A stretch of DNA of 34,205 nt from Candidatus Zhuqueibacterota bacterium (GTDB lineage Bacteria > Zhuqueibacterota > Zhuqueibacteria > Thermofontimicrobiales > Thermofontimicrobiaceae). Positions 6,840-14,905 of the stretch are shown one piece after another (the stretch's first letter is position 1; the number at the start of each line of letters is the position of its first letter). A program made the translations under genes and the position numbers. Location: contig JADHVV010000026.1 in NCBI GenBank assembly GCA_016783825.1, positions 1 to 34,205 of the forward strand. Reading direction: 5' to 3'. The notes below the pieces were generated by a model. That model was not told where the DNA came from. It saw only the letters and a list, made by a program, of their open reading frames with translations, and made no database searches.

Positions 6840-6938
6840 GACAGAGAAATAATTAACTTGGACAATCAATAAAATAATTTGATTGATTTTTAATAACTTA
6901 ACTAATGCTGCATATCCAATTTATTTATTTCACGTCCC
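6839..6938. repeat. 100-bp dispersed repeat, copy 1
   Basis: This block is identical to 18471-18570 at 97 of 100 positions. It starts GGACAGAGAAATAA and ends TTATTTATTTCACGTCC. The ends are imperfect inverted repeats (GGACxxGAAATAA type, with one gap). It starts at the last base of the plsX stop codon. It has no coding capacity and looks like a miniature inverted-repeat element, or a mobile 3' terminator-like module. Confidence 0.8.
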
Positions 6939-7010
6939 ATAGGTGTGGAAAAGGAATTTCAATTTATGTTCGGAAGTGGTTCACGGAAATGATAAGGAGT
7001 GGAGACGAAA

Positions 7011-8000
7011 GTGGAAAATGAATTTTCTTCGATGATTTCAGGATTTAGCTTTGCAGTACCTGAAAAAATACTAACAAATTTTGATATGGAAAAGTTGGTC
7101 GATACCAATGATGAATGGATTAGATCAAGAACCGGAATGCAAGAGCGTCATATTGCTGATGAATCAACCGCTACTTCGGATCTTGGTACGGAAGCAGCAA
7201 AAAAAGCTTTAGCTAAAGCAGGCGTAAAAGCAACTGACGTGGATGTCATTATTTTTGCTACAGCAACGCCGGATACACCTTTCCCATCTACCGGCTGCTA
7301 TGTTCAAAGGAATATTGGCGCGGTCAATGCAGCAGCATTTGATATCAGCGCGGCATGTTCAGGTTTCCTTTACGGATTGTCAATGGCTGATGCTTTAATA
7401 AAAGGCGGCGGCTACAAAAATATCTTAATAATCGGCGGTGAAACATTATCAAAAATTACTGATTATACAGACCGTAATACTTGTGTTTTATTTGGAGACG
7501 GCGCTGGCGCTGCAGTTGTTCAACCGTCAGATGGAACACGTGGAATAATTCACACATTAATGAAAAGCGATGGACGGCTGGTTGATCTGCTTAATATGCC
7601 CGGGGGCGGCAGCCGTATCCCAGCTTCGCATGAATCGATTGATCAAAGGCTTCATTATATTAAAATGGAAGGTCAGGAAGTTTTTAAACATGCTGTAACG
7701 GCAATGGGAGACGCGGCTGTTGAGAGTTTGAAAAAAGCCGGAATTTCATCGGATGAGTTGGGGCTTCTTATTCCCCACCAGGCAAATGTTCGAATCATGC
7801 AGGCGACTGCCCGCCGCATCAAATTACCGATAGAAAAAGTTTTTATGAATGTTCATAAATATGGCAATACATCGGCAGCTTCAATTCCAATCGCACTAAC
7901 AGAAGCGCAGGAAGAAGGACGATTGAAAGAAGGTGATTATTGTCTTTTGGTAAGTTTTGGTGGTGGTTTTACAACCGGCGCTGTTTTGTTTAAAATGTAA
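7011..8000 (+). CDS. fabH: 3-oxoacyl-ACP synthase III (KAS III)
   Basis: FabH condenses acetyl-CoA (or another primer) with malonyl-ACP to start fatty-acid synthesis. Motifs present are TNDEWIRSRTGMQERH near the N-terminus, the nucleophile Cys in DISAACSGFLYGL (residue 116 from this start), His in IPHQANVR and Asn in YGNTSAASIP, completing the Cys-His-Asn triad. The C-terminal SFGGGFTTGAVL is also typical. The frame is open from a GTG at 6999, but AAGGAG touches that codon. The GTG at 7011 has GGAG six bases upstream and is preferred, giving 329 residues. An internal ATG at 7032 is another option. Confidence 0.95.
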   Translation: MENEFSSMISGFSFAVPEKILTNFDMEKLVDTNDEWIRSRTGMQERHIADESTATSDLGTEAAKKALAKAGVKATDVDVIIFATATPDTPFPSTGCYVQRNIGAVNAAAFDISAACSGFLYGLSMADALIKGGGYKNILIIGGETLSKITDYTDRNTCVLFGDGAGAAVVQPSDGTRGIIHTLMKSDGRLVDLLNMPGGGSRIPASHESIDQRLHYIKMEGQEVFKHAVTAMGDAAVESLKKAGISSDELGLLIPHQANVRIMQATARRIKLPIEKVFMNVHKYGNTSAASIPIALTEAQEEGRLKEGDYCLLVSFGGGFTTGAVLFKM

Positions 8001-8066
8001 CCTGAATTATTGTTATTTATTCCTTAATTTGTGAATAATACAGGTTATCCCGCTACCGTTAAAAAT
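8000..8066. repeat. Dispersed palindromic repeat, copy B (inverted)
   Basis: In reverse orientation this matches 1961-2025 over about 65 bases. The shared landmarks are TATCCCGCTACC, the ACCTGAATTATT-type arms and a TTATTCCTTAA block. It begins at the fabH stop codon. Confidence 0.6.
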
Positions 8067-8070
8067 CTAA

Positions 8071-8195
8071 TGCCCGTACAGTTACCTTGTAAAAAATAAT
8101 AAGGAAGTACGGACTGTGCCTGTACAGTTACCTTGTAAAAAATAATAAGGAAGTACGGACTGTGCCTGTACAGCTACATTATAGATATAAGGAAA
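8071..8195. repeat. 46-bp tandem repeat, 2.7 copies
   Basis: Units at 8071-8116 and 8117-8162 are 46 bases each and differ at one position. A third, diverged partial unit starts at 8163. Each unit contains GTACAGTTACCTTGT and AAGGAAGTACGGACTG, which can pair partly within or between units. An 18-base perfect palindrome ATCCCGACATGTCGGGAT follows at 8197-8214. Confidence 0.75.
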
Positions 8196-8242
8196 TATCC
8201 CGACATGTCGGGATGAATAATGCGGGGTAATGAACTGGACGA

Positions 8243-9289
8243 ATGTTTTTTATGCAAAAAAAGTTAATCAGGACATTGGCTGTGATTTTGGGATTGTCGC
8301 TATTTTCTTGCGCCTCGGGTTTGAAACTTCAATTTCAGCAGCCGGCGCACGTGTCATTAGCCGGTGTAAAAAGATTAGCTATCGCACCTTGTACAGGGGT
8401 AAAAGAAGCATCAGCTTTAGAAGAAAAACTGGTACTCGATTTGGACAGCCTCAATTATTTCCTGTTATTTGATAAGAATAAGTTAAGTGATACATTAAGG
8501 CAGCATCAACTGACATATTCACAAATAGCCCTGTCAGATTCTGCTTCTTTGATAAAAATCGGGGAAGAACTGTACCTGGATGCCATGCTCTTTTCAGATT
8601 TGAAAATCCTGGAACTTGAGATCGAAGCACACGGGTCGGAAAAGATAGAAAGAAAGGTCTGGACTGGTGAATATGAGCGCGATGAATTTGGCGAAATATT
8701 AACTGAAAAAAATGCTGACGGGGTTGAAGTAAAAAGAAAAAAAATGAAGGTCAAGATTTTAGATCAACAGTTTCAAATCCGAAAAGCGAGCATAGATGTT
8801 TTTTTCAGGTTTGTTGATTTTCAGATGGGAACGGTTTTTGGCGCGTGGAATATCGTTGAAAATTATGTGGATAATACGCTCATTGGAAAAGACTCGGAAA
8901 ACCTTCCTGATGAAAATCAGATAAAAGATATTTTAATCAACAGGGCATTAAAAAAATTATTGGGAGAGATAGCGCCAAAAATAACAAATGTAAAACGGCC
9001 TATTGAAACCGGGATTGCAGCGCTTGATAGCGGTGTTGTTTTTGCCCGTAATAATCAATGGGATGAAGCGCTTAAAGTTTGGCAAAGAGCAGAAGAAACT
9101 CACCCAACCAATGCCAAAGTATATTATAATTTAGGACTCGCTCTTGAAGCGCAGGGTAATTTTAGAGCTGCAGAAATGCAGTATTTAAGCGCCTCACTGT
9201 TGGATATAAATAATAAATTATATGAAAAGGCGCTTGGGAATATTCAAAAAATTTGGATAGCTAAGAGTAATTCTTTGCTTCCTGAATAG
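8243..9289 (+). CDS. CsgG-like lipoprotein with C-terminal TPR
   Basis: This 348-residue protein starts with a lipoprotein signal peptide: basic MQKKLIR, a hydrophobic core, and LFSC with Cys23 as the lipidation site. Residues about 38-125 follow the CsgG/LpoB-like pattern: KRLAIAPC at the first strand, LNYFLLFDKNKLSDTLRQHQ, then SASLIKIGEELYLDAMLFSDLK. A charged insertion and further strands follow. Residues about 265-335 look like tetratricopeptide repeats (DSGVVFARNNQWDEALKVW and YYNLGLALEAQGNFRAAEMQ). It probably acts at the inner face of the outer membrane in assembly or secretion. Its place between fabH and fabD is unusual. The ATG at 8252 is an equally good start; neither has a strong ribosome binding site. 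Confidence 0.75.
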   Translation: MFFMQKKLIRTLAVILGLSLFSCASGLKLQFQQPAHVSLAGVKRLAIAPCTGVKEASALEEKLVLDLDSLNYFLLFDKNKLSDTLRQHQLTYSQIALSDSASLIKIGEELYLDAMLFSDLKILELEIEAHGSEKIERKVWTGEYERDEFGEILTEKNADGVEVKRKKMKVKILDQQFQIRKASIDVFFRFVDFQMGTVFGAWNIVENYVDNTLIGKDSENLPDENQIKDILINRALKKLLGEIAPKITNVKRPIETGIAALDSGVVFARNNQWDEALKVWQRAEETHPTNAKVYYNLGLALEAQGNFRAAEMQYLSASLLDINNKLYEKALGNIQKIWIAKSNSLLPE

Positions 9290-9333
9290 TGAACTTATAT
9301 GTTGGACAAAAAAGGACTGAATTTGTATATAAA

Positions 9334-9490
9334 GGTAATTTGGTAATATGGTAATTGGGTAATAAGGAAGTTGGGTAATAAGGTAATTGGGTAATAAGGT
9401 GATTAGGAAATTGGGTAATAAAAATTAGCTTTAAATAACCATCCTAATTACCCAATGAACTAATTACCATATTACCTAATTGCCCAATAA
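9334..9490. repeat. GGTAATTGGGTAATAA tandem repeats forming a large inverted repeat
   Basis: Three 16-base units lie at 9350-9365, 9366-9381 and 9382-9397, with diverged units on both sides. Inverse words (CCTAATTACCCAAT, TTACCATATTACCTAATTG) lie at about 9442-9487, so the region can form a long hairpin. Related words recur at 20815-20845 and 20950-20990. No gene is present. Confidence 0.7.
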
Positions 9491-9551
9491 ACCAGTTCCC
9501 TGCTCGTTCAACCGGATTTGAGAATACAAAAAAAATAGAAAGTTAAACTAA

Positions 9552-10481
9552 ATGACAAAACTCGCATTTCTCTACCCTGGACAGGCTTCGCAATACGTGG
9601 GAATGGGAAAAGATTTATACGAAAAATTTCCAGCAGCAAAGGAGATATTTCAACAAGCAGATGAAATATTAAACCTAAATTTGAGTTCAACCTGTTTTGA
9701 AGGTCCTGAAGAAAAACTTAAACAAACGGAAATTACTCAACCGGCGATTTTTTTACATAGTTACATTGTAACACAATTGTTGAAGGAAAAAAATATCGTT
9801 CCTGCAGCAGCCGCCGGACATAGTCTTGGAGAGTACTCGGCATTGGTTGCTGCCGGGGCACTCTCGTTTGAAGATGGATTAAAAGCAGTGAGAAGGCGTG
9901 GTGAATTAATGCAGCGAGCCGGTGAAAATCAACCCGGCACAATGGCGGCAATTATTGGTCTCTCCGGCGATGATGTTGTTCAAATTTGTGAATTAGCTTC
10001 ATCAGCAGGCATTGTGCAGCCCGCAAATTTTAATTCGGCAAACCAGATCGTGATTTCCGGCACTGTCCAGGGCGTTAAAAAAGCAATGGAACTGGCGCAG
10101 GAAAAGGGGGCAGGTAAAGTCGTGCCGCTTGTTGTTAGCGGGGCATTTCATTCACCATTAATGGAATCAGCGCAACAGGAATTGGGTGAAGTCCTAAACG
10201 GTATAAAGAAACAAAGCGCTCAATTTCCTGTTTATGCCAATGTTACAGCCAAACCGGTAACAGAAGCTGAAGAAATTAAAGAATTATTGTTCAAACAAGT
10301 GACTTATCCAGTGCTATGGTTTAACACAATTCAAAATATGATTGAGGATGGTATAAAAGAATTTTATGAAGTGGGACCCGGTAAAGTACTTTCTGGATTA
10401 TTAAAAAGAATTAACAGAAAAATTCCTGTTAAAGCATTAGGAACTGTTGAAGATATCGTTAATATTAAACAAACTGGTTAA
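9552..10481 (+). CDS. fabD: Malonyl-CoA:ACP transacylase
   Basis: FabD moves malonyl groups from CoA to ACP for elongation. The 309 residues match the family length. It has an N-terminal YPGQASQYVGMGKDLY (the common form is FPGQGSQ), the nucleophile Ser91 in GHSLGEYSALVAAG, an RRGELMQ segment with the carboxylate-binding Arg, the His of SGAFHSPLM, and a C-terminal EVGPGKVLSGLLKRI. It lies upstream of fabG and acpP as in the standard fab cluster, but large repeat-filled gaps separate it from both neighbours. The ribosome binding site is weak. Confidence 0.96.
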   Translation: MTKLAFLYPGQASQYVGMGKDLYEKFPAAKEIFQQADEILNLNLSSTCFEGPEEKLKQTEITQPAIFLHSYIVTQLLKEKNIVPAAAAGHSLGEYSALVAAGALSFEDGLKAVRRRGELMQRAGENQPGTMAAIIGLSGDDVVQICELASSAGIVQPANFNSANQIVISGTVQGVKKAMELAQEKGAGKVVPLVVSGAFHSPLMESAQQELGEVLNGIKKQSAQFPVYANVTAKPVTEAEEIKELLFKQVTYPVLWFNTIQNMIEDGIKEFYEVGPGKVLSGLLKRINRKIPVKALGTVEDIVNIKQTG

Positions 10482-10529
10482 GGGTTGCAATAATTATTAT
10501 TTTAAAATGTATAAATCTAACGTACTTAA

Positions 10530-10777
10530 TGCATGGCGCATAGAGCAGAGCGCATGGCGTGGAAAATAACTTTTTGCTTCATTGTATTACAAGTAAAGTC
10601 TTTGTTTTTTGGTAAACTTTTATCACCACAAAGACGCGAAGTACGCAAAGAAAAAATATTGAAGCAATATCAAAAAAAGCAACACATTCATTTGAGCCAT
10701 GATTCCATATCTTTAACTTTGCGCTCTTTGCGGTTAATTTTTATTTATTTATCGCGCCAAGCACTATGCTCCATGCA
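10530..10777. repeat. Nested inverted-repeat element
   Basis: The outer arms TGCATGGCGCATAGAGC (about 10530) and GCACTATGCTCCATGCA (about 10760-10776) are near-inverted. The inner arms contain ACCACAAAGACGCG with GTACGCAAAG (about 10623-10650) and CTTTGCGCTCTTTGCGGTTA (about 10720-10739). The open frames across it read through the arms and do not resemble a protein. Confidence 0.55.
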
Positions 10778-10864
10778 AGATTGATTTTCATTTTCACTAA
10801 AGAAGACAGGTTTTAAAAGAGAAGCAAATCAAGCATTACTTACTCCCAATTTACCGGAGAAAAA

Positions 10865-11599
10865 ATGGAAAATAAAGTGGCAGTTGTTACAGGATCAGCG
10901 CGGGGCATTGGCAAATCCATCGCGGAAAAATTAGCTAAAGATGGATTTCGCATTGTCATTTGTGATATCATGGAAGATGAAGTGGTAAAAACAGCCAAAG
11001 AAATGGAACAATTCGGCACAAAGACAATTGGTGTCAAAGTTGATGTGACAAAAATTGAAGATGTCGAAAAATTATTTGAAGAGACAGTCAGCACTTTTGG
11101 CAGTGTGGATGTATTGGTGAACAATGCCGGCATCACCCGGGATACGCTTTTAATCCGCATGAAGGAGAGTGATTGGGACGCGGTTATTGCGGTCAACTTG
11201 AAAGGAACTTTTAACTGCACAAAAGCTGCTGCAAAATATATGATGAAACAACGCAGCGGTAAAATTGTTAATATTTCTTCGGTAGTCGGCGTAATGGGAA
11301 ATGTTGGGCAGGCAAATTATTCTGCTTCAAAGGGCGGTGTTATCAGCCTGACAAAAAGCGCTGCAAAAGAATTGGCTGCAAGGAATATCACTGTGAATGC
11401 AGTCGCTCCCGGTTATATTGAAACAGAAATGACCAAAGTACTGCCCGATGCAGCAAAAGAGAGTTTTTTAAATTTAATCCCGCTAAAACGCCCGGGACAA
11501 CCTGAAGATGTAGCCAATGTGGTTTCATTTTTAATTTCACCGGCTGCTGACTATGTTACCGGGCAGGTAATTAATATTGATGGTGGTATGGTGATGTAG
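10865..11599 (+). CDS. fabG: 3-oxoacyl-ACP reductase
   Basis: This NADPH-dependent short-chain dehydrogenase reduces 3-oxoacyl-ACP in the elongation cycle. The 244 residues show the cofactor loop TGSARGIG (9-16), NNAG (86-89), and the catalytic Ser138/139, Tyr152 and Lys156 in NISSVVGVMGNVGQANYSASK. The C-terminus YVTGQVINIDGGMVM is typical of FabG. GGAG precedes the start. It sits between fabD and acpP, which supports the FabG assignment over other short-chain dehydrogenases. Confidence 0.96.
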   Translation: MENKVAVVTGSARGIGKSIAEKLAKDGFRIVICDIMEDEVVKTAKEMEQFGTKTIGVKVDVTKIEDVEKLFEETVSTFGSVDVLVNNAGITRDTLLIRMKESDWDAVIAVNLKGTFNCTKAAAKYMMKQRSGKIVNISSVVGVMGNVGQANYSASKGGVISLTKSAAKELAARNITVNAVAPGYIETEMTKVLPDAAKESFLNLIPLKRPGQPEDVANVVSFLISPAADYVTGQVINIDGGMVM

Positions 11600-11630
11600 A
11601 TAGTGTATAGCCAAAGAAAAATTTAAAATC

Positions 11631-11724
11631 ATTCACAATTATCAATTCTCAATTAACAATTCACAATTTATATTATCAATACTTCAAAAAACAATTGAGA
11701 ATTGATAATTGAGAATTGTGAATT
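11631..11724. repeat. Palindrome of ATTCACAATT / AATTGAGAATTG words
   Basis: The left arm (11631-11669) carries ATTCACAATT twice, with ATCAATTCTCAATT between. The right arm (about 11692-11724) carries the inverse words. It could form a long AT-rich hairpin between fabG and acpP. No T-run marks it as a terminator. Confidence 0.6.
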
Positions 11725-11817
11725 AAAATTTAGTAAAAATATAATAAAAAGATAATATAATAAACCTGTAAACTAATTTAAAAACCAAAACTAAGTTAAT
11801 TAGGAGGTGGAAGACCT

Positions 11818-12054
11818 ATGGCACTAGAAGACAAAGTAAAAGACATCATTGTTGACCAATTAGGAGTCGACGCTAATGAAGTTACTCCTGAAGCTCATTT
11901 TATTGATGATTTGGGAGCGGACTCTCTGGATACTGTCGAATTAGTGATGGCATTTGAAGATGAGTTCAAAATTGAAATTCCTGATGACGATGCTGAAAAG
12001 ATCACGACAGTTGGTTCTGCTATTGCATTTCTAAAAGAAAAGGGCGCAGAATAA
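11818..12054 (+). CDS. acpP: Acyl carrier protein
   Basis: ACP carries growing acyl chains on a 4'-phosphopantetheine arm. The 78-residue acidic protein has the modification Ser36 in [18 protein letters not shown] and the usual helix pattern. A strong AGGAGGTGG ribosome binding site lies upstream, fitting a highly translated gene. It lies between fabG and fabF, the standard order. A hairpin follows the stop. Confidence 0.98.
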   Translation: MALEDKVKDIIVDQLGVDANEVTPEAHFIDDLGADSLDTVELVMAFEDEFKIEIPDDDAEKITTVGSAIAFLKEKGAE

Positions 12055-12062
12055 TAATTTTG

Positions 12063-12097
12063 AAGTTAAGTCCTGTCCGAATGACAGGGCTTAACTT
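12063..12097 (+). terminator. Hairpin after acpP, possible terminator
   Basis: AAGTTAAGTCCTGTC (12063-12077) pairs with GACAGGGCTTAACTT (12083-12097) at 14 of 15 positions around a 5-base loop, nine bases after the acpP stop. The tail is AATTTATT rather than a pure T-run, so termination is plausible but not certain. Confidence 0.5.
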
Positions 12098-12115
12098 AAT
12101 TTATTAAATTATTTC

Positions 12116-12360
12116 GTAACTATTCAGCGTGGTTAAAAATGTCATTCTGAGGGAGCTTGCGACCGAAGCATAGTCTGTATTTCATTATTTTTTAAATGTA
12201 ACTATACAGGAATCTCCCCAATGTTTACAATTACTACGAGATTCCTGTATAGTCACATTATATTACATTAATGAATACAGACTATGCTTCACTTCCCAAC
12301 CTCCCACATCGTCTTCCTCGTTCAGAATGACATGAGTACAACAAATAGCTGAACAGTTAC
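12116..12360. repeat. 245-bp multi-arm palindromic element
   Basis: Outer arms GTAACTATTCAGC (12116-12128) and GCTGAACAGTTAC (12348-12360) match at 12 of 13. Inside, GTCATTCTGA (12141) pairs with TCAGAATGAC (12322-12331). GAAGCATAGTCTGTATT pairs with AATACAGACTATGCTTC, and ATACAGGAATCTC pairs with GAGATTCCTGTAT. The whole block between acpP and fabF is one nested palindrome with no ORF. Confidence 0.65.
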
Positions 12361-12380
12361 ATTTTATCTATTAAAAAGTA

Positions 12381-12680
12381 ACTAAACCCGAAATTATGCC
12401 AGGTAATATTTAATTTCAGGGTTTGTTTTATTATATCCCCCTGAACATGGACAAGCCAGAATTCCTATAAACTGAAATGATAGGTTTGTTTGAAATACCA
12501 ATTACAACCAGAGAAGATCAATCTTCGAGTACAGGTGTCGAGATTAAGGTCAAGAAAAAATCATTTTATTTTTTTCTTGATCTCGATCTCAATCTCGACC
12601 TTTTTTATATTTTGGCTGTTTTCAAATTTAAGTTTTTTTTGCCCATTGTGCAAGAAATTCACTGTTTAGAAACGTAAAGA
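12381..12680. repeat. Further inverted repeats before fabF
   Basis: AAACCCGAAATTA and TAATTTCAGGGTTT (about 12383-12425) are inverted. GTCGAGATTAAGGTCAAG (about 12537) and CTTGATCTCGATC plus TCAATCTCGACC (about 12577-12600) are inverted around an A/T-rich loop. At 12636-12669 lies a 34-base word that recurs inverted at 24585-24618 with three mismatches. The 66-codon ORF at 12477-12677 reads through these repeats and is not credible. Confidence 0.55.
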
Positions 12681-12715
12681 AATTACAAATTAACATTGTA
12701 CAAGGAAGTTTGTTT

Positions 12716-13957
12716 ATGAGAAAAAAAGTCGTTGTCACCGGGATGGGAGTGATCAGCCCAATTGGGAATTCCATTGAAGAATATTGGCAATCGCTCCTCA
12801 ACGGAAAAAGCGGAGTTGATTACATTAAAAGCTTTGATACGGAAATGTTTGATACAAAATTTGCAGCCGAGGTCAAAAATTTTGAGGTTACGGATTACCT
12901 TGATCGTAAAGAAGCGAGAAGAATGGACCTGTTCACTCAATACGCCCTGGTCGCGGCTGATTTCGCAGTGAAAAACTCCGGGTTAAATCTCGAAAAAGAG
13001 AATTTAGACAGGATCGGAGTGATACTTGGCACAGGGATAGGTGGGATGCAAACTTATCACCATAATTTCAAAAAGTTAATTGATTTTGGTCCTAAAAAAA
13101 TTAGTCCGTTTTTTATCCCGATGATGATCCCGGATATTGCACCCGGGCACATTAGTATGCGTTTTGGTTTTAAAGGACCAAATTATACAGTTGTTTCTGC
13201 CTGTGCTTCCAGTACTCATGCAATCGGAACAGCATTGCGTTTAATTCGCTATGGAGATGTCGATGTGATGGTAACAGGTGGTACAGAAGCGACAGTCACG
13301 GAAATTTGTGTCGGTGGATTTAATTCCATGCGCGCCCTTTCCACAAGAAATGAAAATCCCCAAAAGGCAAGTCGCCCTTTTGAAGCCAACCGTGACGGAT
13401 TTGTTATTGGTGAAGGTTCGGGAATCCTTATTTTGGAATCTGAAGAACACGCGATAAAACGGGGCGCAAAAATCTATGCCGAAGTTGGCGGCGCCGGGGC
13501 AACTGCGGATGCATATCATATTACTGCGCCAAGCCCTGATGGAGATGGCGCAATTAGAGTGATGAAAATGGCAATTGAAGATGCCGGGTTAACAGTTAAT
13601 GATGTTGACTATATCAATGCACATGGAACATCAACGCCTCACAATGACAGAACCGAAACATTAGCAATTAAAACTTTGTTTGGCGATAGAGCAAAAGAAA
13701 TTGCTGTCAGTTCAACAAAATCTATGATCGGACATTTGTTAGGCGCTTCCGGGAGTTTGGAACTTATCGCCTCTGTTCTATCAATCGTTAACGATAAAAT
13801 TCATCCAACAGTCAATTATGAAACACCGGATCCTGATTGTGATCTGAATTATACACCGAATAATGCGATTGATAAAACCGTAAATGTGGCTATTTCCAAT
13901 TCTTTCGGTTTTGGCGGTCACAATGGATGCGTTCTTGTGAAGAAATATGATAAGTAA
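12716..13957 (+). CDS. fabF: 3-oxoacyl-ACP synthase II (KAS II)
   Basis: FabF catalyses the elongating condensations of fatty-acid synthesis. From the ATG at 12716 it has 413 residues, the usual length. It starts MRKKVVVTGMGVISPIGN. The nucleophile is Cys163 in VVSACASSTHAIG; the two active-site His residues are in NAHGTSTPHND and STKSMIGHLLGASG, and NSFGFGGHNG is at the C-terminus. AAGGAAG lies seven bases before the ATG. An in-frame TTG at 12710 is too close to that site. It follows acpP and precedes rnc, as in many bacteria. Confidence 0.96.
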   Translation: MRKKVVVTGMGVISPIGNSIEEYWQSLLNGKSGVDYIKSFDTEMFDTKFAAEVKNFEVTDYLDRKEARRMDLFTQYALVAADFAVKNSGLNLEKENLDRIGVILGTGIGGMQTYHHNFKKLIDFGPKKISPFFIPMMIPDIAPGHISMRFGFKGPNYTVVSACASSTHAIGTALRLIRYGDVDVMVTGGTEATVTEICVGGFNSMRALSTRNENPQKASRPFEANRDGFVIGEGSGILILESEEHAIKRGAKIYAEVGGAGATADAYHITAPSPDGDGAIRVMKMAIEDAGLTVNDVDYINAHGTSTPHNDRTETLAIKTLFGDRAKEIAVSSTKSMIGHLLGASGSLELIASVLSIVNDKIHPTVNYETPDPDCDLNYTPNNAIDKTVNVAISNSFGFGGHNGCVLVKKYDK

Positions 13958-13964
13958 CCCCGAT

Positions 13965-14094
13965 TTTGCATCATAGTTATTTAGATTCCTTAAGATTATA
14001 GAAGTTAAATTTAGCATACTTCAACCTATCCCGCAATATTCAAGATCGCTTTACTTAAGGAAACTCGGGATTTGATTATTATAGATGCAAAATT
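13965..14094. repeat. Inverted repeat between fabF and rnc
   Basis: TTTTGCATCATAG and TTCCTTAAG (13965-13995) are mirrored by CTTAAGGAA and TATAGATGCAAAA (14055-14092). The arms are imperfect and about 40 bases long. There is no T-run and no ORF. Confidence 0.45.
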
Positions 14095-14111
14095 AAGGAA
14101 GTAAAAAATAA

Positions 14112-14885
14112 TTGAAACAAACAATGAAAAATATATTTGCTAATTTTTTAAACAACATTTTTAAAAGGCAAGAAAAAATTGTAAGTCTATCTGAAATTGA
14201 AATTGCTAAAATTGAAGCAAAGTTAAATTACAATTTCAATAATAAAGATTTTTTAATTCATGCACTGAAACATCGTTCCTTTTTATCTGTTACCAATGAA
14301 TCGAGACTGCTTTCAAATGAGCGGTTGGAATTGTTGGGCGATGCAGTTTTGGGAATGGTTGTGGTTGAATATTTATTTAAAAAATTTCCCACAAAAGAAG
14401 AGGGAGATTTAACCGCAATTAAATCTTTATTAGTCAGCAGGAAAATATTAGCGAGAGCTGCCCGGCAGATAAAACTTGGTAATTTTATTTTACTGAATGA
14501 AGCAGAGGAAAAAGCCGGCGGCAGAAATCGTTCATCAATATTGTCCGATGCTTATGAAGCCATCATTGGCGCCATTTATCTTGATGGCAGTTTGCAGACT
14601 GCCGTAGATTTTATTAATGAAAAATTATTGAGTCGGATAAATGAAATAGTTTCAGAGGATCGGAATAAAAATTTTAAAAGCATTCTCCTTGAATACTCCC
14701 AGGGCAATAGTCTTGGAGCGCCCAGGTATAAGGTAAAAAGGGAAGATGGCCCTGACCATGAAAAGCTGTTTACAATTGAAGTATTAATAAAAGATGAAGT
14801 ATTAGGCACCGGAAAAGGAAACAGTAAAAAGAAAGCTGAACAAATCGCAGCTAACAACGCTCTAAAAAAAATAAACATTCTTTAA
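14112..14885 (+). CDS. rnc: Ribonuclease III
   Basis: RNase III cleaves double-stranded RNA, including rRNA precursors. The 257 residues hold the signature NERLELLGDAVLG (69-81) with Glu73 and Asp77, and the second acidic cluster SDAYEAIIGAIYLD with Asp146 and Glu149. A C-terminal dsRNA-binding domain (about 188-255) ends GTGKGNSKKKAEQIAANNAL. A TTG at 14112 is ten bases after AAGGAAG and is taken as the start. The ATG at 14124 has worse spacing and would shorten the protein by four residues. fabF-rnc is a common neighbour pair. Confidence 0.95.
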   Translation: MKQTMKNIFANFLNNIFKRQEKIVSLSEIEIAKIEAKLNYNFNNKDFLIHALKHRSFLSVTNESRLLSNERLELLGDAVLGMVVVEYLFKKFPTKEEGDLTAIKSLLVSRKILARAARQIKLGNFILLNEAEEKAGGRNRSSILSDAYEAIIGAIYLDGSLQTAVDFINEKLLSRINEIVSEDRNKNFKSILLEYSQGNSLGAPRYKVKREDGPDHEKLFTIEVLIKDEVLGTGKGNSKKKAEQIAANNALKKINIL

Positions 14886-14905
14886 AAGTATAGCGGGAGG
14901 AAAAT

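Noticed and set aside
8071-8195. CRISPR-like array from regular 46-bp repeats
   Set aside because: The units are contiguous with no unique spacers and only about 2.7 copies; there are no cas genes.
10533-10784. 83-codon ORF between fabD and fabG
   Set aside because: It reads straight through both arms of a nested inverted repeat and has no protein-like pattern.
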